Shown here: one piece after another, positions 1-5,167 of the stretch
Numbering within the stretch: the stretch's first letter is position 1
Layout: every line of letters begins with the position of its first letter
NCBI GenBank assembly: GCA_030633145.1
Contig: DAOVTM010000310.1
Span: forward strand, 1 to 5,167
Direction of reading: 5' to 3'
Source: Desulfobulbaceae bacterium
GTDB taxonomy: Bacteria; Desulfobacterota; Desulfobulbia; Desulfobulbales; Desulfobulbaceae
Length of the DNA: 5,167 nt
Program-made: the position numbers and the translations under genes
Notes under the pieces: model-generated
What the model was told of the DNA's origin: nothing
Database searches by the model: none
Seen by the model: the letters and a program-made list of their open reading frames with translations, nothing else

Positions 1-67
1 CTGAGCGATCTTCTGGAACCATGGTAAGCTGATAAGAACTAATGCAAAATTAATCTCACATTTTTCC

Positions 68-163
68 AAGAGGATACGCAGTTTTTTTAATCTTCTCCTG
101 GTTCCCAAGCTCCAGCTTGGGAACCAGAGTTATTATAAAGAGAATACGCAGTTTTTTTAATCT
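68..163. repeat. 26-bp direct repeat, two copies flanking a palindrome
   Basis: Two near-identical 26-bp copies lie at 68-93 and 138-163. They share the core gatacgcagtttttttaa, apart from one G/A difference (aggatacgca against agaatacgca), so 25 of 26 positions match. The start-to-start distance is 70 bp and a palindrome sits between them. Only the right copy continues into the tctgcgt tandem motif. The left copy diverges after its final tct, so it looks like a truncated or duplicated fragment of the right one. This resembles a dispersed intergenic repeat into which, or beside which, another small element has settled. No coding capacity was seen. Confidence 0.8.
98..127. repeat. Perfect 14-bp-arm palindrome (REP/MITE-like hairpin)
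   Basis: The arm ctggttcccaagct (98-111) is the exact reverse complement of agcttgggaaccag (114-127), with only cc between them. As RNA or single-stranded DNA the inner pairs would open to give a stem of about 12 bp with a 6-nt loop. The GTTCCCAAGCT core is, from memory, a common dispersed extragenic palindrome in Desulfobacterota and some other phyla. It lies downstream of the minus-strand prmA unit, so it could also act as an mRNA 3' end structure. No U-tract follows it on either strand, so an intrinsic terminator is not the favoured reading. Confidence 0.85.
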
Positions 164-189
164 GCGTGAATCTGCGTCATCTGCGGATA
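160..189. repeat. Tandem atctgcgt motif, about 3 units
   Basis: Three head-to-tail units follow one another: atctgcgtga (160-169), atctgcgtc (170-178) and atctgcgga (179-187). The ctgcgt blocks at 162-167 and 172-177 are complementary to acgcag at 146-151. A small hairpin with a T-rich loop, or alternative pairings, can therefore form with the right-hand direct-repeat copy. The pattern resembles intergenic repeats seen in many environmental Gram-negative genomes (recollection, not searched). It lies 15 bp past the stop of the PGPGW-like gene. Confidence 0.65.
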
Positions 190-204
190 ACAATGCCCTT
201 GAAT

Positions 205-636
205 TCACCAGTCCACATCCCTGAAGATCAACTCCTCTTTATTGCCTTTTCTCCGTATCCAGTTCAAGCTGTCCTCGACCCTTTTATTCCGAATAATCTT
301 GTCGATCACGCCATGTTTTCCGGGAAAATCCATGATTGAGAGGCCAATTATCATGGTCAAAACCCCCTGACCCGGCAGGATCAGCATCACGATTCCGATC
401 AACATCAGGAATAATCCCATGCTGTTACGCAATAAATAGATAATGACTGCGGCAATGGGGTGGTTTTCCTTCCGCTCAACAACCTGCTCATGGTGGCGGA
501 CAAAATAATCACTGTCCATACGCAGGATCAGCCAGGGTATCAGGATCAGGCTGCCGACAAAGGTTATCACCGATAGAATGGTCAGCCATGGCAGCAGCGG
601 GCTGGTTGCGACAGAGGAGAGAATAGAGGAAAGCAT
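205..636 (-). CDS. PGPGW-like small integral membrane protein
   Basis: This is a small inner-membrane protein of unknown biochemical role. With the start chosen here it has 143 residues. There is a hydrophobic segment at about 14-38 and a second long hydrophobic stretch at about 61-87, running directly into LPGQG and then a further hydrophobic segment (VLTMIIGLSIM, about 92-102). A basic cytoplasmic-looking tail follows (DKIIRNKR, NWIRRKGNK). The glycine-rich LPGQG turn between two hydrophobic halves, followed by an FPGKH segment, matches the layout of the PGPGW family of putative transmembrane proteins, although here Q and V replace the P and W of the name motif. The frame is open up to an ATG at 699, but that extension lies inside the 3' end of prmA and reads as out-of-frame prmA sequence. 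The ATG at 636, 4 nt after the prmA TGA, is therefore preferred. The arrangement suggests translational coupling, since no strong ribosome binding site is visible. No function is assigned. Confidence 0.8.
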   Translation of the reverse strand: MLSSILSSVATSPLLPWLTILSVITFVGSLILIPWLILRMDSDYFVRHHEQVVERKENHPIAAVIIYLLRNSMGLFLMLIGIVMLILPGQGVLTMIIGLSIMDFPGKHGVIDKIIRNKRVEDSLNWIRRKGNKEELIFRDVDW

Positions 637-640
637 CCGT

Positions 641-1489
641 TCAAGCCGAAACCAGCGGTCTGCCGTACTGCAACAGCCATAAACGCCACTGCTCACCATT
701 GGCTCGGTGCAGCATCTGGATCAACTTCAATGGCAGGGCCGCCAGCAGATCCGGCTCCATACCTGGAATAAAACCGGAGATCAGGTACAGGCCAGGATGC
801 CAGAATTCCCGGTCTTCAAAAAGACGTATCAGCAACCCCTTGTAGAGGTTGGAGATGACCAGGTCGTAGTCCATATCGGGCAGCCCCTGCATAAGATCAT
901 ACTGCTGTACATCCACCCGGTCTGCACAGTTATTGCGGGCAACATTTGCGCAGGCGACCTCCACTGCCAGCGGATTATTGTCCAGGGCAGTGACCCTTTT
1001 AACTCCCAGTTTGGCAGCGGCAACCGCAAGCAGACCAGTACCGGTACCGAGATCCAGCACCGAGTTGATCTCCATCCCCGATTCCAGCAGCACCAGCTCC
1101 AGGGTCTCCAGGCAGAGACGGGTGGTGGCGTGGAAACCGGAACCAAAGATGACGCTGGGGTCAAGGATAATCTCCTGCCTGCCCTGTGGCAGCGCAGTCT
1201 GCTCTTCCCAGACCGGAGTGATGCGCAGGGTCTTGGTCTCAAAAGTGGTGATCGCCACCCCGGCCTCCCAGTCCAGGTAATCCAGTTCTGCCTGATAGAC
1301 GATTTCTGCCCCGCTCTCATGGCAGAGTCGCTCAATCAACTGTTCCTGCTCGCTGTGAAAAAAAAGGATCGCAGTATCGTCTTCTATCCAGGTGCCGATC
1401 AGATCGGGATTCTGCACCAAAGGTAGATCCCGTCGATCCAGATAATAGACAAAGAGACGATTATATTGTGTATGCGGGCTTCGTAACAT
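641..1489 (-). CDS. prmA: PrmA-type ribosomal protein L11 methyltransferase
   Basis: This is a predicted cytoplasmic SAM-dependent class I methyltransferase. PrmA family members trimethylate ribosomal protein L11. From the ATG used here it has 282 residues. Family signs in order are a short N-terminal substrate-binding region; the DWE linker at about 73-75 leading to RITPVWEE; DPSVIFGSGFHATTRLCLE at about 110-128 (family form close to DPGxAFGTGxHxTT); the SAM-binding loop VLDLGTGTGLLAVAAAKLG at about 144-162; the acidic ALDNNPLAVE at about 168-177; and YDLVISNLYKGLL at about 208-220, where PrmA proteins normally have an ANI motif (the Asn is kept). The length is near the usual 290. A TTG at 1498 directly after an in-frame TAA is the only upstream alternative. 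Neither start has a good Shine-Dalgarno, so ATG was preferred. The gene is followed after 4 nt by the PGPGW-like gene. Divergence in the catalytic loop leaves room for another protein substrate. Confidence 0.85.
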   Translation of the reverse strand: MLRSPHTQYNRLFVYYLDRRDLPLVQNPDLIGTWIEDDTAILFFHSEQEQLIERLCHESGAEIVYQAELDYLDWEAGVAITTFETKTLRITPVWEEQTALPQGRQEIILDPSVIFGSGFHATTRLCLETLELVLLESGMEINSVLDLGTGTGLLAVAAAKLGVKRVTALDNNPLAVEVACANVARNNCADRVDVQQYDLMQGLPDMDYDLVISNLYKGLLIRLFEDREFWHPGLYLISGFIPGMEPDLLAALPLKLIQMLHRANGEQWRLWLLQYGRPLVSA

Positions 1490-1694
1490 GAGGTTCAATT
1501 ATTATGCTGTATTCAACGTTCATCTTTGGAAATTCGGTAATCAATATTCGATATTCGACATTTAAAAGGGTATTACTACATAATAATAGAAAAATCACAG
1601 TGTTTTACTATTTTTACTGTTCAAATACAAAGAATGATGATAGAGTTTAATTTTGTAAAGAGCCATTTATTTAATTTCATCGGCAACCACCCTG
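1490..1694. promoter_or_regulatory. AT-rich divergent intergenic region (prmA / cdaA)
   Basis: These 205 bp separate the divergent prmA and cdaA starts and must hold both promoters if transcription begins locally. No confident -35/-10 pair was found on either strand. A weak possibility for cdaA is tttact at 1613-1618 followed after 18 bp by atgata, which is a poor match to consensus. Small structures include a direct duplication of atattcg (1544-1550 and 1551-1557) and an inverted acagt/actgt pair (1597-1601 and 1616-1620). No ORF with coding character was seen. The location is supported by gene order, but the promoter positions are not. Confidence 0.4.
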
Positions 1695-2495
1695 ATGCCC
1701 GAATTCTTTAACTCCTTTTCCCCGATCAGATGGCAGGATATAGCTGACATCCTGATTGTCTCTTACATTATTTATCGTGCCATCCTCCTCATTCGAGGAA
1801 CCAGGGCTGTACAGATGCTGCTTGGTATTTTTCTGATCACCCTTATCTATTACCTCTCCAGCAAGCTGGAACTGCTCACCCTTCATCTGCTGCTCCGTTA
1901 CCTGCTCAGTTCCCTGTTCTTCATCCTCATCATCGTCTTTCAAAAGGATATCCGCCGCGCCCTGACCCAGATGGGCAGGACCCCGTTTCAGAAAAATGAG
2001 GATATGGCGGTGCAGGAAATCAATGAAATTATCACCGCTGTCATCTATATGGCACGCAGGCGCATAGGGGCATTGATCGTCATTGAACGGGACACAGGAA
2101 TACGCGATTATATTGAAACCGGCTTTACCTTGAATGCACAACTCCTCAACGAACTGCTGGTTGCTATTTTTTTCCCCATGTCACCCATGCACGACGGAGC
2201 CGTAGTCATACAGGACGGCAAGATCCATTCAGCAGGCTGCCTGCTGCCTCTTTCTCAAAATACTGGAATTAAAAAAAGGTATGGTACCCGACATCGTGCG
2301 GCTCTGGGACTCTCAGAAGAAACAGATGCGGTTATCCTGGTGGTCTCCGAAGAAACCCAGGAGATCTCCATTGTCAGGGGAGGAAAGATTACTCCCCTTC
2401 ATGACGAGGAAAAACTGGACACCATCTTGAAGGGCTTGTTTGTCAGTGAGAAAACTATTCCTCTATGGAAAAAATGGTTCAGCAGAAAAAAATAA
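1695..2495 (+). CDS. cdaA: Diadenylate cyclase CdaA (membrane-bound DAC)
   Basis: CdaA condenses two ATP into cyclic di-AMP, a second messenger linked in known systems to potassium and osmotic balance and the cell envelope. The 266-residue protein is close to the family's usual 270. Three N-terminal hydrophobic segments (about 15-33, 39-55 and 66-83) are followed by a short linker and the DAC domain (about 105-235). The domain shows GALIVIERDTGIRDYIETG (125-143), the ATP-binding DGA in PMHDGAVV (167-169), and RHR in GTRHRAALGLSE (197-208), then VSEETQEIS. All the diagnostic DGA and RHR residues are present, so the enzyme is predicted to be active. The ATG at 1695 lacks a clear Shine-Dalgarno. 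The frame upstream offers only rare start codons before a TAA at 1656, so ATG is retained. The 3' end overlaps the YbbR gene by 31 bp, as expected for the cdaA-cdaR operon. The folP and glmM genes that often flank it elsewhere are absent. Confidence 0.95.
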   Translation: MPEFFNSFSPIRWQDIADILIVSYIIYRAILLIRGTRAVQMLLGIFLITLIYYLSSKLELLTLHLLLRYLLSSLFFILIIVFQKDIRRALTQMGRTPFQKNEDMAVQEINEIITAVIYMARRRIGALIVIERDTGIRDYIETGFTLNAQLLNELLVAIFFPMSPMHDGAVVIQDGKIHSAGCLLPLSQNTGIKKRYGTRHRAALGLSEETDAVILVVSEETQEISIVRGGKITPLHDEEKLDTILKGLFVSEKTIPLWKKWFSRKK

Positions 2496-3448
2496 TCAAC
2501 TGGTTGATCTCCCTGGTCAGGAGTAAAGACCTTTTCCTCAAGCTGGCTTCTCTGTGCCTTGGTACCATGGTATGGTATTTTGTCGTGGGTGCGGATCAGG
2601 TGGATATGGACATTAAGATCCCCATCGAGGTTATCAATCTTCCTGAGAATATGGTGATTTACAACCAGTACCAGAAGGAAATCAACCTCACGGTACGGGG
2701 GCCGCGCAGCATCATGCAGGGACTGCGGAACCGTGATATTTTCAAATCCATTGATCTCTCCAAGGCTGTTCCCGATACCATTGTCCTCCAGATCGACAGT
2801 GATACCATTCCTCTGCCCAGCGGTATTACCATCCAACAGTTACAGCCGGCCAATATCACCCTTTCCATTGACCAGTTGGTTCAAAAAGAGATCCCCATTC
2901 ATGTGGTCACTGACGGGGAAGTGAAACTCGGCTACAGCCTGACAGGGATCATTCTCAACCCGGACAAAATCCTTGTTTCCGGGCCAAAAACAATTATAGA
3001 TCCACAACTGGCTCTGAAGACCTATACCATCAAGTTAGCAGAACTCAAGGAATCCGCAACATTGCCGGTTCATCTCAACCTTTCCCCGGATTTTATCCGC
3101 CTGATCGGCGAGACTACAGTGGTGGCCAAGCTCAAGGTTCAGGAAAATATGGTCAAGAAGACCGTTGACAAGGTATTGATCAATGTAAAAGACGGGGCAA
3201 CTGAACTGCAGGTGCATCCAAATTCAGTTACTGTAGTTGCCAAAGTCCCGGAAGGATTGTTTCTTGATACCCCGGAACCATCCATGCTGTTCCGTGCCCA
3301 TATCAACGGTCACAACCTTCCTATTGACAATGACAGCCTGTCAACTGCCCGGCCAGTGACTGTTACAGGTCTGGATGTACCAGGGCATGGAAAAATTATA
3401 GTAGAATCCTTTACCCCGACCAGGGTAAAGGTGACCAAGAAGAAATAA
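2465..3448 (+). CDS. cdaR: YbbR-domain protein, CdaA regulator (CdaR-like)
   Basis: This is a predicted single-pass membrane protein with a large extracytoplasmic region. YbbR/CdaR proteins encoded beside cdaA bind and modulate the cyclase in characterised Firmicutes. The 327-residue product has a basic N-terminus, one hydrophobic segment at about 23-42 (LKLASLCLGTMVWYFVVG), and then beta-rich YbbR repeats. Repeat 1 spans about 47-135 (IPIEVINLPENM, INLTVRGP, PANITLSID). Repeat 2 spans about 140-226 (EIPIHVVTDG, ILVSGPKTII, then LNLSP and VAKLKVQ). A weaker third repeat covers about 233-325 (VDKVLINVKD, VTVVAKVP, FTPTRVKVTKKK). The start overlaps the cdaA 3' end by 31 bp. A second ATG at 2474 would shorten the protein by 3 residues, and neither start has a strong ribosome binding site. 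The overlap implies co-transcription and coupled expression. Regulation of CdaA is inferred from family and context; the sequence alone cannot say whether it activates or inhibits. Confidence 0.88.
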   Translation: MEKMVQQKKIINWLISLVRSKDLFLKLASLCLGTMVWYFVVGADQVDMDIKIPIEVINLPENMVIYNQYQKEINLTVRGPRSIMQGLRNRDIFKSIDLSKAVPDTIVLQIDSDTIPLPSGITIQQLQPANITLSIDQLVQKEIPIHVVTDGEVKLGYSLTGIILNPDKILVSGPKTIIDPQLALKTYTIKLAELKESATLPVHLNLSPDFIRLIGETTVVAKLKVQENMVKKTVDKVLINVKDGATELQVHPNSVTVVAKVPEGLFLDTPEPSMLFRAHINGHNLPIDNDSLSTARPVTVTGLDVPGHGKIIVESFTPTRVKVTKKK

Positions 3449-3530
3449 CGATCCTGTACTCCTCCGTAAGGATGCCAATAATTCGTATCACCGTAAAGAA
3501 ACACCAGCAAACCTTGCAACGGATAAACTC

Positions 3531-3567
3531 TCTGAACCCTTCCCGGTAACAATGGGAAGGACTCAGA
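3531..3567 (-). terminator. Candidate terminator hairpin after the FN3/CARDB gene
   Basis: On the minus strand the arms (3567-3554 and 3544-3531) form a 14-bp stem around a 9-nt loop. Twelve pairs are Watson-Crick and two adjacent pairs are G-U in the minus-strand RNA. In the plus-strand RNA the same two positions would be C/A mismatches, so the structure favours the minus transcript. It begins 19 nt after the TGA of the FN3/CARDB gene. The sequence after the stem (agagtttatcc) has only a weak U stretch, so this may be an inefficient intrinsic terminator or a 3'-end stabiliser. It could serve the convergent cdaR transcript less well. Confidence 0.5.
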
Positions 3568-3586
3568 TATTACAGCCGTTATTGCA

Positions 3587-5167
3587 TCATTTGAAAAGAA
3601 GTAGCTGATAAACAGGTACAATATTTACACTGCCACCGACCTTGATGGTCTGCGGACCCAGGATATTGTTCCCTTCACTGTCTTCTGTGATGACATTCTC
3701 GGAATCTACCAACACATACATATTAAAACTTCCCTCAGCAGTATAGGTCACCGTAGTGGTGAAAACTTCACTGGAACCAGCACCAAGGCTACTGCCAATG
3801 TTCCAGTTAAAGTCGCTGGCTTGACCAATTGCAGGCGGCGCAGAGAGATGCTTGTAAAATCTTGTGGTAAAGATTGTTCCGGTATCCGCAAGCCCCTGGT
3901 TAGTAATGGTAACCTCAATATCCACGTTATCACCAGGTGCGGGATGTACCGGATCAGTTACGATACTGGAGACAATAAGGTCGGAAAGCGGCAAGGTCTC
4001 TTGACTACCCAGACTGATCCAGCTCGTCTGGACACCGTTAGCATTACGGCTCATAACCCGGAAGGAATAAGAGGTACCGCCGTTTAAGACAGTACTGTAC
4101 CAGTTCGTTGCTGTTATCCAGCCGGAATTGGTGCCAGCAGTGGTGTTTTCACAGTAGTACTGGGTACCGACCGGGTTGGAATTTGCAGTCCAGTTGGCCT
4201 GTATGGATGACTGAGTGACATTGCTGAACCCGGAAGCCCCAGGAGAATTCGCCAAGGTGCGTTGACTCACAGAGGTGCAATAGGGAGTCATGCTGCTATC
4301 CCCATTACTGGCCATGGCTCGGAAAGCGTAACCGGTGTTCGGTGTCAGCCCGCTACTCAACCAGTAGTCGTTGTTCTGCTTCCAGCCTGAGCTGTACCCG
4401 GCAGTTGTATTTATTACAAAGAGTCCTGAACTGCCACGGGTCAGACCAGATGGCGTGTTGCTTGACCTGGCCTGAATCGAGGTGCTTGTCACTGTTCCAA
4501 AGGTGATGCCGGTCGGGGTTTCAATGTCGGTATATTCGTAACTGACTGCTGACCCTGAGGTCTGGTTTAGCTTGCTGTCCCTGGCAAACACATTGTAACC
4601 GTACTGATGATTAACCGAGAGTCCTGAATCACTATAGGAGGTAGAAGCGATCCAGCCGGAATCTGTTCCGCCGCTTCCGCCTGTGGGACTTGTCGTATAG
4701 TTATGATAATACAGGATTTGCCCGTTTGGATCTGTAGCTGTTGTGGCCAGCATACTGATCTGCGAGGTACTGATCTCGTACGGTGCAGTTGCCCAGCTCA
4801 TGGGGTTGGGAGTGGGAGGTGTGGTATCCTCGGTCGTAAAATCCCAATATACATAGGTGGTAGCACCGCAGATATTCCGGGCATATATATACCACTCATA
4901 GTACGTATTCTCGTTGAGGGTGGGCAGAGTCCAGTCGCTGCTTTCTGTATCACCCAGATCAACCCAGGAACCGGTGCCTTCTTTCAGCCAGACCTCATAG
5001 TATTCAGTGTAAGTGGAGTCGACCCAATTCAGGTCAACGTCTACCGAAACATCTGTTGCTCCGTCTGCCGGCGAGGGAGAGGACGGGGTGCTGGGAGTGC
5101 CGCACTGCCCCATCTTTATATTATAACTACATGCTTTAGCATAATCACTGGAATCAGCCTTCCAAAC
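3587..5167 (-). CDS. FN3-repeat and CARDB-domain surface/secreted protein (5' partial)
   Basis: This is the C-terminal part of a large, probably exported protein with adhesion- or matrix-like modules; the exact role is unknown. Residues are counted from the internal Met at 5113. Fibronectin-III-like modules lie at about 5-95, 100-196, 199-287 and 289-374. Modules 2-4 repeat a pattern of SGW, a variable stretch, then Y-x-F/Y-R/N-x-x-A/S-R-like strands (for example DSGWIASTSY, YGYNVFARD; NSGWITATNW, YSFRVMSRN). A CARDB domain follows at about 377-492 (SDLIVSSIVTDP, GDNVDIEVTITNQG, YVLVDSENVI, DSEGNN). The protein ends with a short hydrophobic tail, VNIVPVYQLLLFK. The frame stays open upstream of the Met at 5113 for 18 more codons to the window edge (including DSSDYAKAC). 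That Met has no good ribosome binding site or signal peptide, so the true start is judged to lie outside the window. No catalytic domain is visible. Composition is rich in Ser, Thr, Gly, Asn and Tyr, as in extracellular proteins. Confidence 0.85.
   Translation of the reverse strand, partial: VWKADSSDYAKACSYNIKMGQCGTPSTPSSPSPADGATDVSVDVDLNWVDSTYTEYYEVWLKEGTGSWVDLGDTESSDWTLPTLNENTYYEWYIYARNICGATTYVYWDFTTEDTTPPTPNPMSWATAPYEISTSQISMLATTATDPNGQILYYHNYTTSPTGGSGGTDSGWIASTSYSDSGLSVNHQYGYNVFARDSKLNQTSGSAVSYEYTDIETPTGITFGTVTSTSIQARSSNTPSGLTRGSSGLFVINTTAGYSSGWKQNNDYWLSSGLTPNTGYAFRAMASNGDSSMTPYCTSVSQRTLANSPGASGFSNVTQSSIQANWTANSNPVGTQYYCENTTAGTNSGWITATNWYSTVLNGGTSYSFRVMSRNANGVQTSWISLGSQETLPLSDLIVSSIVTDPVHPAPGDNVDIEVTITNQGLADTGTIFTTRFYKHLSAPPAIGQASDFNWNIGSSLGAGSSEVFTTTVTYTAEGSFNMYVLVDSENVITEDSEGNNILGPQTIKVGGSVNIVPVYQLLLFK
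3992..5101 (-). repeat. Array of four degenerate FN3-like modules (protein-level repeat)
   Basis: Within the partial minus-strand gene, approximate module limits in DNA are 5101-4829, 4816-4526, 4519-4253 and 4249-3992. The first module is a classical FN3 with a PSPADGATDVSV start and YYEWYIYARN strand. The others share SGW followed by an aromatic-rich strand and an alternating YxFRxM or YxYNVF strand. Similarity is clear at the protein level but weak in DNA, which argues for an old duplication. Limits were set by eye. Confidence 0.6.

Noticed and set aside
1..27. Possible 3' end of a plus-strand gene reading LSDLLEPW then TAA
   Set aside because: Eight codons are too few to show coding character, and other frames also end within a few codons; it cannot be supported from this window.
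98..127. Intrinsic terminator for the prmA-PGPGW unit
   Set aside because: The stem is perfect, but no U-tract follows on the minus strand and it lies nearly 80 bp beyond the stop; a dispersed palindrome is the better reading.
637..699. N-terminal extension of the PGPGW-like protein to the ATG at 699
   Set aside because: These 21 residues lie inside prmA and read like its C-terminal sequence in another frame; the ATG at 636 fits the family and gene spacing better.
829..1335. 168-residue minus-strand open frame in a second frame of prmA
   Set aside because: Out-of-frame shadow of prmA with an Arg/Trp/Pro-rich, low-plausibility product.
707..1426. 239-residue plus-strand open frame
   Set aside because: It is antisense to prmA, its product is rich in Gln and His with no recognisable domain, and the opposite strand encodes clear methyltransferase motifs.
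1677..2141. 154-residue minus-strand open frame antisense to cdaA
   Set aside because: The overlapping cdaA carries all diagnostic diadenylate cyclase motifs; the antisense product has no recognisable feature.
3310..3621. 103-residue minus-strand open frame spanning the cdaR 3' end and the convergent spacer
   Set aside because: It overlaps the ends of two well-supported genes and shows no family resemblance; a purine-rich ggagga at about 3460-3465 on the minus strand has no useful start after it.
3821..4087. 88-residue plus-strand open frame
   Set aside because: Antisense to the CARDB and last FN3 modules, which are clearly coding on the minus strand.
1..5167. CRISPR array, tRNA or rRNA gene, integrase or transposase
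   Set aside because: No regularly spaced repeats with unique spacers, no cloverleaf- or rRNA-like sequence, and no transposase or integrase motifs were seen on either strand.

Overview
The window looks like ordinary chromosomal sequence from a Gram-negative bacterium of moderate G+C. I infer Desulfobacterota, possibly Desulfobulbales. The inference rests on the CdaA/CdaR pair, the PrmA-like and PGPGW-type proteins, an FN3/CARDB surface-type protein, and intergenic repeats of a style I associate with sulfate-reducer and cable-bacterium genomes. It was not tested by any search.

Layout: bases 1-204 hold no supportable gene. They carry a 26-bp direct repeat in two copies on either side of a perfect 14-bp-arm palindrome, followed by a short tandem motif. 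Bases 205-1489 (minus strand) hold a tight two-gene unit: a PrmA-type (ribosomal protein L11) methyltransferase, then a small PGPGW-like membrane protein. The second gene most likely starts 4 nt after the first one's stop. Bases 1490-1694 form an AT-rich divergent intergenic region that should hold both promoters. Bases 1695-3448 (plus strand) hold cdaA, a membrane diadenylate cyclase, overlapping by 31 bp with a YbbR-domain gene (cdaR). Together they are a c-di-AMP synthesis and regulation module. Bases 3449-3586 are a convergent intergenic region with a hairpin that folds better in the minus-strand transcript. Bases 3587-5167 (minus strand) are the 3' part of a large secreted or surface-type protein, with about four fibronectin-III-like modules and a C-terminal CARDB domain. 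Its reading frame is open through the right edge, so the gene begins outside the window.

Functional picture: cdaA and cdaR very probably act together at the inner membrane. prmA and the PGPGW-like gene are probably co-transcribed, with no obvious shared function. The FN3/CARDB gene is independent of both. I found no convincing new system. The features most worth a second look are the nested repeat at the left edge, the detached cdaA-cdaR pair, the edge-truncated FN3/CARDB protein with its unusual C-terminal tail, and the strand-asymmetric hairpin.
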